A stretch of DNA of 64,000 nt from NCBI GenBank assembly GCA_034687125.1, contig JAQGBZ010000003.1, forward strand, positions 1-64,000, written 5' to 3'. Of this stretch, positions 23,323-36,100 are shown piece by piece; the first letter of the stretch is position 1; each line of letters begins with the position of its first letter. The translations under genes were made by a program, and so were the position numbers. The notes under the pieces are model-generated. The model did not search any database and was not told the DNA's origin. It saw only the letters and a list, made by a program, of their open reading frames with translations. Source of the DNA: Neelides folsomi. Lineage: Eukaryota > Arthropoda > Collembola > Neelipleona > Neelidae.

Positions 23323-26300
23323 TCACTGAAGGGAACACTTGCTCTCGATCTGCGTCTTGATCTCGCTCACATGAGTCTCGAGCGTGTTCTTCAGCTCTGA
23401 AAGAAGAAGATTACTTTTAGCCCATCCGTCCACTCACTGCATCTAATTCAGACACATTCGGCGAACGGAAGAAATGGCGCCGAGGACGCGCCACGACTTC
23501 CTCACATTTATCTGCATAATCTTCGGACCTAGCATTTACTTATTCAAGAGCTAACGAGTTTAGGGCCTCTGTGATTATTTATAAATTCATTAAAGGGACG
23601 TTAAAATCCTCTAAAGGATTGTAAATCTCCGACCATCCTCCCTGTCTTCTTCAGAGACAAAGAGAGGGAGTCTCTTTAAATCCTCTTCCAGAGACGCCGA
23701 GGTCCCCAGAGCACTCCATGAAAAAATCATGTCCATTTCTCTCAGCCCTGTTAATCCCACTTACTCGTGAAGTCATCTTCGTCCTCGGCTTCCGCCTCAC
23801 GTGCGAGCTCCTCGGGAGTTTTCTTTTTCCTCATCAGCGGATTTGGAGGTTCGGCGTCGGCTGCCTGCTCCGCCACCTCCTCCTTTTTCTTAATGTTGTA
23901 CTGGAATTGAGATTCATTTCAAAATCCACCCACTTCACATTTCCCAGAGATTTGCCTGGAGGATATTAGCTCCAAACTTCGTTATCGGCAAATCCCGCCA
24001 CTGAGGTGACATTGGAAACGAGAGCCGTTCCGTCAAAAGGATTCGGACTTTTTCGGGAAGCGGGGCTTAATCCGACAATCGGCAGACACCTGCCCAGTCC
24101 TTGTCTTATTACTCCTCTGTTCCAGACTGACATGGCTCACTAACATATACTCACCGCCATAGCCTCCTCATATTCCCCAATCGAAATCATATAACCATGT
24201 TACATACTCAGGACTTGATCCTCTTGGTTATAGATAGGCTTAAAGTAATCTGAGACTTCCCTTCGCTCCCCATAACAGATCTAATTGAATTCTCCCATTC
24301 GGAGGGAGGAAATCTCGCGGCTCATCCTTTTGTTTGTTATGCAAAGACCGCCTTCTTCTCAATGGAGAGTTTGACAGGAACAAGACAAGACTTGATGCTC
24401 CCACCATCATCAATCTTTGGTTCCTTCTCGCAGACGACTCGGATTTGGAAATCGAACTTTCTTTCAACAAACAAAGTCTTTGTCGGAAATCCTAATTCCT
24501 AACCTTTGCCCTTCCAGACGACCCGCCACCCATGAAAATTAATTTTCCAATTGGCTGTGAGGCAAACTCCATGTTTTCAAATAATTAACCCAAACCGAAT
24601 CAATTAGATTATCTCCTCTATCCAAATCAATTTACTCAGAGTTAAACCGCGTTTTAGGTCCACTTGATAAGAAATGCAATAATAATCTCTTTAACTTCAT
24701 TTCCTCCATCAATTGATTTTTCAAACTCATTTATTCTGAGACGCAAATTGGGTTCCTCTATGCTCCTCTCATGCTAAATCCTACGCCCATTAAATCCCCA
24801 GTTATTATCGATTCAATTTTCTAGCTTTAATTATATAAGATAGTAAATCCTTTGCTCCATATATTTTCAAATACGGACCCATGCGGAAGGGTGTGAGGAG
24901 AAGGAAGGAAGTCGTAATAAACTCCCATATATTTAAAATTGGATAGCTCCAAAAGGGGCCCATATGAACTCATTAAAACTCGATTCATGAGTAGATGAAA
25001 TCAGGCTTTCAATACAGGGAGTCTATTTTATAAGGTATGTTCTATATATAGGCAAGTAGTTAAATGCAATTATGTATAGGAAAATTATTGCGAGAGCACA
25101 ATAACTCATCTTGTTATTTGTCGAATATGAAGCTATGAGTAATACATCATTCTGAATAGTAATCAAAGGCTTTTCCTAAATGTTTAACCATGTATTTATG
25201 CAAAAACATCTTTTAATTTATTCGGAAACCCATTTTTTTACATACTATCACATTTTGGGAAGAATAATTTGGCCAGGGTCTCAAATTAAGTGAGTTCATT
25301 ATGTGGTTTAAGGATCAGATTGAGAACAAGTAATCTAATAACTTATCATATTATCAATTACCTAATCTTGTGTATAATATCCCGTCTTGTTTCGGGTTTT
25401 ATGAGGATATTTGTTCAATGCTAATTTCTATATACCAATGTAATATACTAATTGAATAAATGTACCATTATTATTATTATTAATTTTGTACATATTAAGT
25501 ATTTACTTATACTTACATATATTGATATCGAATCCGAGTGTCATATTTAAACTAATTAGTGTGCTAATAACTTTGTACATACAATACTTAAATAGCTAAA
25601 ATTTATGTGAGAGTTAATTAAACGCTCCCGATATCGCTATTGTTCAATTATATCATTTGTTCGTTTTAAAATCAATACGGGCCTTCTGTTCAGCACGAAA
25701 TTCAATTATAAACTTGTGTTCTGTATTAATTGTTTATTAATTAAATAACACAATTACTATGTAGTGTAAATATAATTAACCTTAACAATAACATATATTA
25801 ATTTAATTTGGATCTCAAAAGAATTTGATGCCATTGATGTAAAATTGACTTAACTGTTTATGAATTGTAATAAAGTACCTTAAACTATGAATCGCATCCG
25901 AGCATTCATAGAACTTCTATTAGAAGTGTAAATTATTAAATGAGATTTACTTCCAAATTTTTTGTATGATATATGAGAATACAATACTAATATAGAAAAA
26001 CTACAATGCAATGGCTTGATGTAAAAGGGATAAATAAATATGCTCACATACACAATAAATATTTTTAATAAAATTTAATTTTCGTTTAGCTAATGGAAGG
26101 AAAATAAAGATATGACTGGGAAATATGATTGCCTTTGTTCCGGATTCGTATAGGGAATAAAAAGGTGGATATATTTAAATGGTATATACCTCATATTTCT
26201 CAATCAAAATACACTCACATCAGGTCTCAGTTTGATAAGATATATGTGTACGCATTCATGCATTGATATTATATATTTATACGTATGTCTGTATTATAAT

Positions 26301-29300
26301 GGTTTAGTAAGTCATGAGTTGTCTATCTCAGCACTTTCAATTTATTACGCTCGAAAAAGAAGGAAAGTGGGGTCTGGAAATTAATAACCGGCCTTCCCAG
26401 AATTTCAGCACAATTATGATATATATATTGTAATAATGGAGACGTAAAGTTTTTGAAAGGAAAACTGCTTTCCCTGCAAAGTTTCATTTTGCGAGGGCCA
26501 TTTTTTCCTACGAGGGCTTTCGACTCTCTCAGATGAATTTATCCCCGCAAATTCCCACCATTTCACTTCCAATATAAATTCCCATGAAATATTTTTGCTG
26601 AGAGAGGACTGGCAGCCCTATTGAGAGACACTGAGGAAACTTGGAATGTGACTGGGGAAGACAAAGGAGGTTTGGGAGGATGAGGGAATTTTCATAACTA
26701 TTCACCACCACTCTTTCAACATTATGAGGTTTAAGCAATGACTTGGACAATTCAAAGAGTTGAGAGAAAGTGGAGAGATTTACGTCCATTTACTCCCTGG
26801 CTTGAAATTCAGGCTGCCATATTCATCCACTCTTCGTCTCCTCCACTTCTTTTCCAATTTTGGAAATGGGACAAATAAAAAGTCCCTTTATTTCTCATAT
26901 CTTCATGTCCAAAACACTTACCATTTCATATCAGACAATATACGTATTCCATTATATGTATATCATAGTGATTTATAAAAGATATTTAACCCTTCTGACT
27001 TTCCAATTTTTCCATCCTTGCCATTTTGAGTTAAAATCAATATTTTAATCGTTGGTAATTTAAACGGCCAATTTTATTTTTAATGATTAAAGAATGATTA
27101 GTATAGGTATAAATTTATAAAAATAGTATTACAATTTTGTTAATATGAAATAATAATAATTTACCTAGATATTATGTATGTATTACGTATGTTAAAATCA
27201 AGGTAGATGATTTACATAATAAGGATATAATACATAAGATAATATGTATAATAAATGTTCATGTATATTATGTACTTGGATTTAAGGATCCTTATTTATT
27301 AATATGTTTTGCCTTTTGAAAAGGTTATTTAGAGTATGCCCAAAGGCACAATGAAAAAGGATAGCATGGAGAAATGTAGAATAAGGAATAAAACCCAGGG
27401 TTTAAAAAGATGGTCAATAAAAATGTGAAAGACGCTCCCATATGGTAAATACTCGAGGCCAAAATGAGTAAAATTCTTCATATTGACCCGGTTTCTCGGA
27501 AAAGATTATTTTCTTTATTTGGCGTCAGCATATGAAAGCCCGAATGTGTTGTAAGCTACTTTTAATAAGTGACTTCATCCTTTCATAATAGGATTCAGGA
27601 TTTGTTGAAATTGGGAACATGTGAATAAGAAAGGATGAGTTTGATTTGAACTCCTTCACAACATTCATATCATAGTGGAAACTGAAGTTTTTCTCAAGAG
27701 AACTCCCTTTGTTCGATATTCATAATTTATTCTCTTTTTTGATCTGACTAAGGTTTGAAGTGACATTCCACTTTAACAGTGTATCCTTTTCAAAACCAGA
27801 CAATAGTCAATAGTTAAATAAAAATTGGTAATATATCAAACTGGTTATTTGGAATATACTTAACTATTAAAACATAATATTTACATGCATGTTGTATTTA
27901 ATATACTCTACTTGTACTATAAAGAATATTCTGATCTGATCATTAGTTCATAATAAAAGATAAATTATGTATAGAAACAAAGTATGCATGAATTGCCTTT
28001 ACTCCCAAAGATTCTCTTTCATCTTTTACTACTCGATATTTCCCTTTGTAATGGTGCATTATGAGAATTGTAGCTTTTACGAGAAGTCTTGATAGTCTAT
28101 TGGTGTTGTTATAAGTATAAAGTATTCACTTGTTTATCTGTTACATAACTATTGGTTTCATATTTTCTAACCTAACATAAGTAGTAAAATATCATTTGAT
28201 GCAGATATGTATGATAGCATGTATATGCTATATGCAATAATGCTGCATGACTGTTATCAAAAAATAGTTACCTAATTCCAAAAATAACCACCAGTTATGT
28301 CTTTAGTGCATAGGTGCACATAATTTATACATTATTTTATGAATTGGCATAAAATGGATTAAAGTAAATATTCTTTTATTGCATGCACATAAATCTCAAT
28401 GATCGATATTTAAGTTAAGGTTGATTGATCCAATGAATGGGGAGCATTCGTATGAAAGTCAACATGATAGACACACTATTAATAACTGCTTACGTATAGC
28501 TATAAATGGACAATATTTTTATAAATGATCATTTCAGTAAACCCTGATAGCATTTACATAGATTCGAATGAATAGGAGGAAATTTAAAAAATGCTTAAAC
28601 CTTGTCTCTGATTTCTTGTCGCATCTTTTCTCGCTCTTCCTCCATTTTCCTGTGCTTTTCCTTCCTTCGTTCTTCGGCTTCTCGAATGGCTTCAAGCCTC
28701 TCTCGCTCGGCTTCTTCTTCTTTCTCTTTGTCTGTCCCTTCATCGTCACCTCCGAGCCCGCCTGGAAAAATTTAAAAGCAATTCTTCATTTCCTTCTCTA
28801 TACCACGATATTGCCTATAGTAGAAGTGGGGCTTGATATCATTTTTCAAATCTAATTTCCCTCCAAGTTGAGATCGCTCCTGTCACGTCCGTTCAAAAGG
28901 CTTTCACATTTTTCAGATTCTTTCCAGGTTGGTTGGACGCGACCTCAACGAGTCCATCCACTTTATCCGAATAGTCCTTCAGAGTTGGGAAATTGGGCTA
29001 ATCAAGTTTAATTTCAAGTCCTCTGGCGCCATATATTAATAACTAACTATGGATATAGGTCGGATCAGGGTAGTGATGGGAGTTGAGAGGTTCCTGCAGT
29101 CGTCAAAATCTCCTTGATGAGCTCATTAATATGATAAAGAGAGTATGTTTAAACGAGATTCCTCATAAAACCCGCGGTTCATTTTCCACGGCTCATTATC
29201 CTGCGGTCGGGAGTCAATAATTCTAATGGGTTTCGATACTTGGGGCCAGTGACGCAGAGCTCTTTGTTCCCCAAAGTTTCATTCGGAGGTTTTGGTATTT

Positions 29301-32300
29301 AATGAGCAGAGGGAATTTATAGAAAATCCCACTTTTTCCAAGGATTTTGAAGAGCATTGAGGTTTCCTCAAAGAGCCAGACGAAGAGACTTTTTTTACTT
29401 TTGTTGAGCTCTCTGGTCTATAAATGTGCCGACAAGATTAAAAAACTTTTTTCGAATGAAGATATGAAGATGGTTCATGATGTATGTATCTGTAAATAAG
29501 AAAAGTTTTTCTTTCTCGAGCCCTCCTTTAATTCAATTAGACTGGAGCTAAAAGATTAATTAATTTGTATATAGACACGTATCACGGTTAGCGAGTTTTT
29601 CGCGGCTCTCGGGAGAGGTGAAAAGTGGAAGGACATTATTGTAAAACAAAGAAAGTTCCTCAATAACAACTGCCTCAGTTTTTATCAACCTTTTCATCGG
29701 TCTCTTTATTTATTTACCTCCGTCTTGAGCTTTTTAAAGTATTTAGCTCTATTTATTTGGGCTCCTCATTGACTTCGCCTTCATGCCTTCAAAATGGGAA
29801 CACTTGGGTCCATTCTCATTCCTCCCCACAAGTCCATACAGCCAAAAAATAAACTTCGTCTTGGGGACCAATGAAAGTAAAATGATATTGCAAACAATGA
29901 GAGAGGAAAGAAAAAGGTCCTTTCAACCTAAACTTTTTATATCTTTTTTTTCAATTTACTTCTTTTTCTCGAACCAATTCTGATTCCGTTCAATACGGGG
30001 GAAAAAGAGTAATGAACATTCTCTTTTGCTCAAGAAAGTCAAAGTTTTTTTACTTTAATCTTGTGAGAGGAATTGAGGAGGCGGACGATGGAGAAATTCT
30101 AAGGAGCTTAAAGGACTGGGATAAATTGAAGAAAGGATTGAAAATAAATTTCCTCTTTTTATCTTATTTATTTATATATTAAAATATGGAGTTGGTTCTT
30201 ATGCGAAGCATTATGCTTTCTATTACATTGTGAGAATAACGCGGTTCGTAGTTTATGATAAATAAACTCCTTTGAGAAGCTTTGCCCTTCCTACGCAAAA
30301 TTCTGAATGACTTTTCCTCGAATTTTAAAAATTGGGGAAAAAACTTGCCAAAACAACTAAAATATGTTCAAATGACCGCACAAGCCCTTTAGGGATCTGT
30401 TTTTGATTTTTGCATTACTTCAGGATCGCTGGTTGGAAATCCCTCTGCATATTCGCAACATGTTCCACATAGGCATCGGAAGAAATGAGCAGTATTTGAA
30501 TATGGCAGAGACACAAGTGATATGTATACACAATAAACTACTGCATGTATTCGGGAATACGTTACATGAAAAGTGGAAGGAAAAATATATATTTATGTAG
30601 AAGCGTCTCGGAGTCCCTCGATAAAATTGACTTTTGTTTTATTTGAGAAGCCGAGGTCTTAAAGGCTTTCCTTTGTCTTTCTAAGAGATTATTTTGAGAA
30701 CGCCTTGCTCGTTGTGTGTCCCTTACAGGAAAATCGAGCGTCGTAATGTTCCCCTTCTCACATATGATTCACTATATGGATTTGGAAACAAAGAACATCC
30801 ATTAGACTCCATTAACTTTCTTATAGTCCTTGACTTTCTCTCTGCGCCCACTTCTCGGGATTTTGGGGGAAATGAGGAATTTGAACTCTAACATTTATAT
30901 AAAACTTTTCTGGAGGAAAATCACTTCTAAACTTGTAATTAATTACCACATTGATGGACGTTTAAGAATTAAATAGGAAATAGGGTGGGAATGGTTTGGA
31001 CGCCCCTTGCCGTACAGAATATCCCAAGGGTCCGGGCGTATTGGGGAGTAGTGGGAATTGGGAAGGAATGTCCATTCAATTTACGCTATTGAAACTGCAT
31101 TGCAGTGTAAAGACCCTTCTTTGTCTCCTTAATGTGAAGGGGGAAGGGGGGAGTCCGAACTCACCAAGGAGGTCCATCTCAACTGATGAGAGCCCAACAA
31201 CTCCTGAGGAACTTTGGGGGTTGGAGAGCGACGAGCCGGCGGATCTTGTTCCGAGGGAAAGCGGTTAGGAACTGGGGCCTTGTGAGGATAGAGCAACTGC
31301 TCCTCTGCTCCAACCAGGATCGATCACTGGAACAGCGTGTGTAATGGTGAAATTTGGGAAGGAACCGGTGTAAGCAACCTTCCCCAAGCCAACTGGGAAC
31401 CCCCTAACCTTCATGTATCATCCCCTCCTCCTCCTTGTATTACCAGCGCTATAATAAATATACACTTGGGTTATTGTTGGTCTTTGGTCGTGGGTTGTTA
31501 ATGACTGAAGGAATATGCCCGCTATAAACCAAGTGGAGCTAGATTGTATTTCCAACTTGTGCCCAGCGGTCGGAATCTCACAATTCTCCATTAATGAGGA
31601 AGGGAATGAATGGGGCGGTAAAAGGGGTCTCATTACCATCTCCGATTGCCGAAACCTTGACTCGACCACCTCTTTCCCCAATTCCTCGGAGCATTGATTT
31701 TGGACTTTGGTCTTTGTTCCGAGGAGGAGGGGGAGGTGGAGGTTTGGATTCTTGCCAAGTGCGGAAGTGCTACTTTCCAAACCAATTTCCAACCTCCCAC
31801 AAGGCCGAGGCCCCGCTATGCAAAGTCCCCAAATCTTGATCGATCAATGCATAATAGTTTCGTTTTCAGGCCTCTCGAGCCTCCTCTTCCAATCTCGAGG
31901 CGACATGTGTAAATAATCTCTGGCGGAGATCACCCCGACCTTCACCTTCCCACTTTGCATGTCGCGTCCGGCCCCTCCTTTGAGGTCACCACGGACCTTC
32001 ATGCGTGCACCAGAGGCGTGATTGAAGACCGCTCCGTCCCCTCTACTTTCCCCACCGCCGGAAAAATTAAATAAATCAATCAAGGAACCCTTTTAGAAAA
32101 CCAACTTTCCCCAAAACTTTCTCAACCCGCGCTCCCAAACTTTCCAAGGCAACAATGAAGTCTTTGAGGGAGGTCTGAAGGGGTTGGACATTCTCCCATT
32201 CCCGAGATTATCTACTTATCCTTCCCGATCCAGGAGGGAGAGTTTTGAGGAATTGGCCTTCTCCCTTCCAAATACATTCACCCAATAACGGATTATGGGC

Positions 32301-33174
32301 TTTGGAACTTTACATACCTTTGATCCATTTATGAATTCCTTCCATTGTTATTCTAATAAGATGAAAGAAAGGCTGTAAGGGAGATAACGATTTCACCCTA
32401 CTATTTACAATATCCCATTTCAAATGCTTTCTTTCTCGACTTACCTTTCATCCATATGATAATGTGTAATTGGAATTTTTCCGGCCGGCGGCCTGAGCTA
32501 GAACCAAGTGGTATAGAGTGTCCCTGGTGCTTTTATTCATGTTCCTACCTTCGACATGATCTTCCCTGAGGTTCGCAAAGAGAAGAATGTCGGATTTAAT
32601 TTGAATATTATAGCCCGGGTAGATTTCGGGTAAACTAATAAAATCCCCTCGTTCGAGCTGATACGGATAAGCGAATAAAGTTTTAAAACAAAAGGAGGGC
32701 GAAGATGGGATGTTAATCTCCTGAGTTAATATTGACAAAGGCGCCCGAATTAACTAGACACATACATTTCTTTGGCGTAGAAGGGAAAAATAGTCATGGG
32801 GCGGTGTGAGTTTGAAACACATTTCCTCGCCACTTTCCCCCACTCAAGAGAGATTACCCCGTTGATCAATTCCAGCCCACGAATTATCGGGAACGGCTGG
32901 TGCCGGGATGTGAGGGAGCGATCGCTCTTTATTCCTCCAGGTTAAGAATAATAGAGTTGAGGTGGGGAGGGCGAGAGCAATTCTTCAAATTAACTTGGAG
33001 CGGAATAAATGGAATTGGGGCCGTTGAGTGGATTGAGGAATATTTCGGAATTTTGCGGCGTTTCCATAATGAGAATCTCATTAAGTCAATCACACTGGGA
33101 GAAAGAGTGTTGTGCATACCTTTGACGGCGTTCAGCTTATTCCCCACCATCTGCTTCGCCACGAAAGCGGCCAT
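23323..33174 (-). CDS. cpx: Complexin, SNARE-complex regulator of vesicle release
   Basis: Complexin binds assembled SNARE complexes at synapses, clamps spontaneous fusion and supports evoked release. Four exons keep phase: 33174-33120, 28761-28601, 23900-23765 and 23396-23323 (141 aa). The N-terminus MAAFVAKQMVGNKLNAVKG, the accessory helix (about 30-48), the SNARE-binding central helix (AIREAEERRKEKHRKMEEER, 43-62, on to IRDKYNIKKKEE) and NPLMRKKKTPEEL are all close to the insect protein. The C-terminus ends in an amphipathic stretch and the CaaX box CSLQ (138-141), indicating prenylation (farnesyl-type by the final Q) and membrane targeting; the Drosophila form ends CVMQ. The start codon has a good context (ccacgATGG). 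Two introns exceed 4 kb. The last intron is 368 bp and is where alternative 3' exons would be chosen. Confidence 0.97.
23901..28600. other. Second intron of complexin
   Basis: A 4.7-kb intron. The part from about 24.6 to 28.5 kb is strongly AT-rich and featureless. Open frames at 24240-24470 and 26529-26978 have no recognisable product. No repeat family or RNA gene was recognised. Confidence 0.6.
28762..33119. other. First intron of complexin, with GC-richer part
   Basis: A 4.4-kb intron. From about 31.0 kb onward it is G+C-richer and full of open frames on both strands. Two plus-strand segments look exon-like: after a good acceptor at 30423 (DRWLEIPLHIRNMFHIGIG, up to gtgata at about 30519) and after a strong acceptor at about 30730 (KIERRNVPLLTYDSLYGFG). 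A plus frame ending at 31268 reads GGSPNSPRRSISTDESPTTP. None of these matches a family I know and they do not form one consistent gene, so I list them only as candidates. Confidence 0.4.
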
Positions 33175-36100
33175 CGTGGCACTCGGCGATGATAGTCAAA
33201 TGCGAGAAGTGGAGGTTCTAGAAAGAAAAGGACATTTCTCAAATGGAGCTCATCTGGAGGAATGGGGTGGAAGAAGTGGGGCTCTGGGTGAGGAAGTCGG
33301 TGCATGCAAGGGCTCTTTGGGCATTAGGTAAATCAGTCCCTCGTTGTCGCTCCCTCACATATCGATTAGGGAAGTTAAATAGAGAAAGTTTGGGAATCAA
33401 TAGGGCCGGATCAGGAAGGGGCAGAGGGATAGAAATATAATGCCCTACAATATTCACCAATGTGGGTCGATAGGGAGTAGACAAGGGAACGAGAAAGGAG
33501 TGAGGGTGTCGAGTTTTGGCCCTTTGCCCAATTCTATTCCATCCCAAGATGGGCTAGGAGATTCTCCAAATGGAGAAGATGAGATGTTTCCATGCCAACT
33601 CCCTGCGCCAATTCCCGTGGCAGTGTGGAGGTGACTGGGAGCCTACGTGCCTCCAAACCCGCCGGTTTCCTCCTCCCTCCTCAGTGGTAATGACGATCAT
33701 CCGCCCTAGGGCTCAGACACCCTCAAACACGCCAATCTGCATAATGGAACTCTCGGAGAACCCCGTTGGCCCCACCCCCGAAATCTGGGGACCTTGGTGT
33801 GAGAAATGGTCCCTTTGCTCGGAAAATCATTAATTACCGGTGGCCCGACAGGTCCAGGTGAACAGAAGAAGAAATCAACATTTCACCGCTCTCTTCCACC
33901 CCCAAACCCCGAGCGCGGAATGACAATGTTATCTTTCCAATTTTTCTCAATCTCCTTCTCGCACATTTCTCCCCTGTGGATCCAGAGGGAATTTATATAT
34001 ATTTTTTATTTCTCCTACGTCCTTTTCTTTTTATGGAATGACCCATTAAGATTCTGAATTTCTGAGCACAGCCCATCGTCCTTCATCTTTCCTCCCTTCG
34101 TGCAGGATCCCAAATGGAGAAACCGAGGGAATGGGAAACATTAGACTGTGTAAACGCCCAAATTTCCACTATCCTCTGAATGAGTCATCTCTGCCAGCTG
34201 CCACAAGTCATGTACCACTTCCATTTTCAACAATTCCCACAAGTCTCCACTTTACAATAACTCTTAAGGGCCTATCGAATTAAACGGCGAGCTTCGGATC
34301 CCTTTAGTCCGTGCATCAGTTACGCCTTTTGGTGACTTTAGATTGATAAGACTTCCATCAATTTTACTCAAGTGTGTGTGTGCCCCTTCCGATCCCATTA
34401 TTTATTTATCTCCTGAAAGGCAAAAAATGTCCTTCTGGAAACTTTTCCGAATTAGGCTGACTCGATCTATTTATCTAAATTCAATGTGCATTAAATAATA
34501 TTGATTTTCCCTCACTTTATTAGTATTATGAAAAACGTCAGTTCAAAAAAATAATCCAAGTGACATTTATTGGCGATAATAATAGGCGGGATGGTTGAAC
34601 ATGCTCAGATATTTACTTTACATGATGATTACATCATGTACCATACTTTACTTTTTATTCTACTGATATTTGTTCTATTTATACAAACATACCTACCATA
34701 GTCAAATATGTCTATAGATTATTTAAATAATTTTACTTGAACATAAAGTACAATTAAATTGCCTATATTGATAGCAATAATATTTAGAACCATTACTTAT
34801 TGATGTCGATTGCCATTCAGTCCATTGCCGTCGGCCTTATGGGAAAGTTCCTGGGATTCCTAATCTATATGTATGCATATCACAAGTTTATTATTAAATA
34901 AAAATCTAAATGTAGGTTTGATAAAAAGTTTAAAAAAATCAAAAATTACAAGGTTCTTTTTAATTAGAAATTTTTCATTTTTTAAGATTTTATTAGTCTA
35001 TAATTAAATTACATATAAAACTATTTAGACACTTATCACTTAAGTAAGTAAAGTACTTATAACAATTAATGTAAACATTATTACGTAGTGATATTCTCAT
35101 ATTTAAATATTAATTATTGAAAATTTAAATCAATTTCATTATTAATCTAAATTTTAAATTAAACTTTATAAGCTCTTAGAAAACCGTTTGTCAAAATTTT
35201 CATTAACTTTCCCATCGGTCGACATTCACATGCTCATATTCTCTTTGTATTTATTATATTTGACATTATCATTGTGCATATACATGTATGTACATATGTT
35301 AAAAATGTTATTCATTTTCTAATGTTATTTATAATTTATAGTATATGCAGTTTACTTTGGAACTAATGTAATACTAAATATTAATAGACAAATATTGAAT
35401 TAGTAGAACTGTATAAATATACATAATTATAAACATGAGCTTTTAACCTTGCCATTAGTCAGTTCTTGCCTTAAGTTGCAAATTCTTATAAGTACAAAGA
35501 TCAATTGTTAGGCCATTAAACTTTTTACTGGGCTTACTACACTTTATAAAGTCAATAAAGGTTAAATTGAAGTTGTTTCAGCTTTTAAAATATATATATG
35601 TGTGTGATATAGTATTCCCAACAATATATTAATATTAATAGTTTTAAATTCAATTTGATATTAACTTTTCAGTTAGGATATGTATAGGTTATATACATAC
35701 ATAATATGTTAGTTAAACCATTAAAGTAAATTAAATTGAGCATTTATCTTTACAGTTATATATTTTTAATAAATATCTCAAATTCTTTTTGAAAAGATCA
35801 ACATCTTTCAGTGGTTTTCTCATAATGATAATTGATATGGCCAATGTTTATCGTGTTTAAAAGACTATAGAACTATTAGAGAAACGAAAGTTTGCAAGAT
35901 GTTAATTGAAATAAATCTAACCAATATTTATGATGCATGTACATATTAATATTACTTTTACAATATAATTAATAATTAGGCATTGGGGAAATGTACATGT
36001 AGGTAATTAATGATTGTAATAATAATAAAGTATTAAACATTCTTATTGATAGACAAGTATCAAATTATTATAAGCAAAGATTTGAATGTTGGAAACGACG

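Noticed and set aside
34804..35225. Possible inverted repeat built from atgtcga...atgggaaagtt at the left and its complement at the right.
   Set aside because: Only about 20 bases match, with a large gap in the left copy and no target duplication. In AT-rich DNA this is too weak to call an element.
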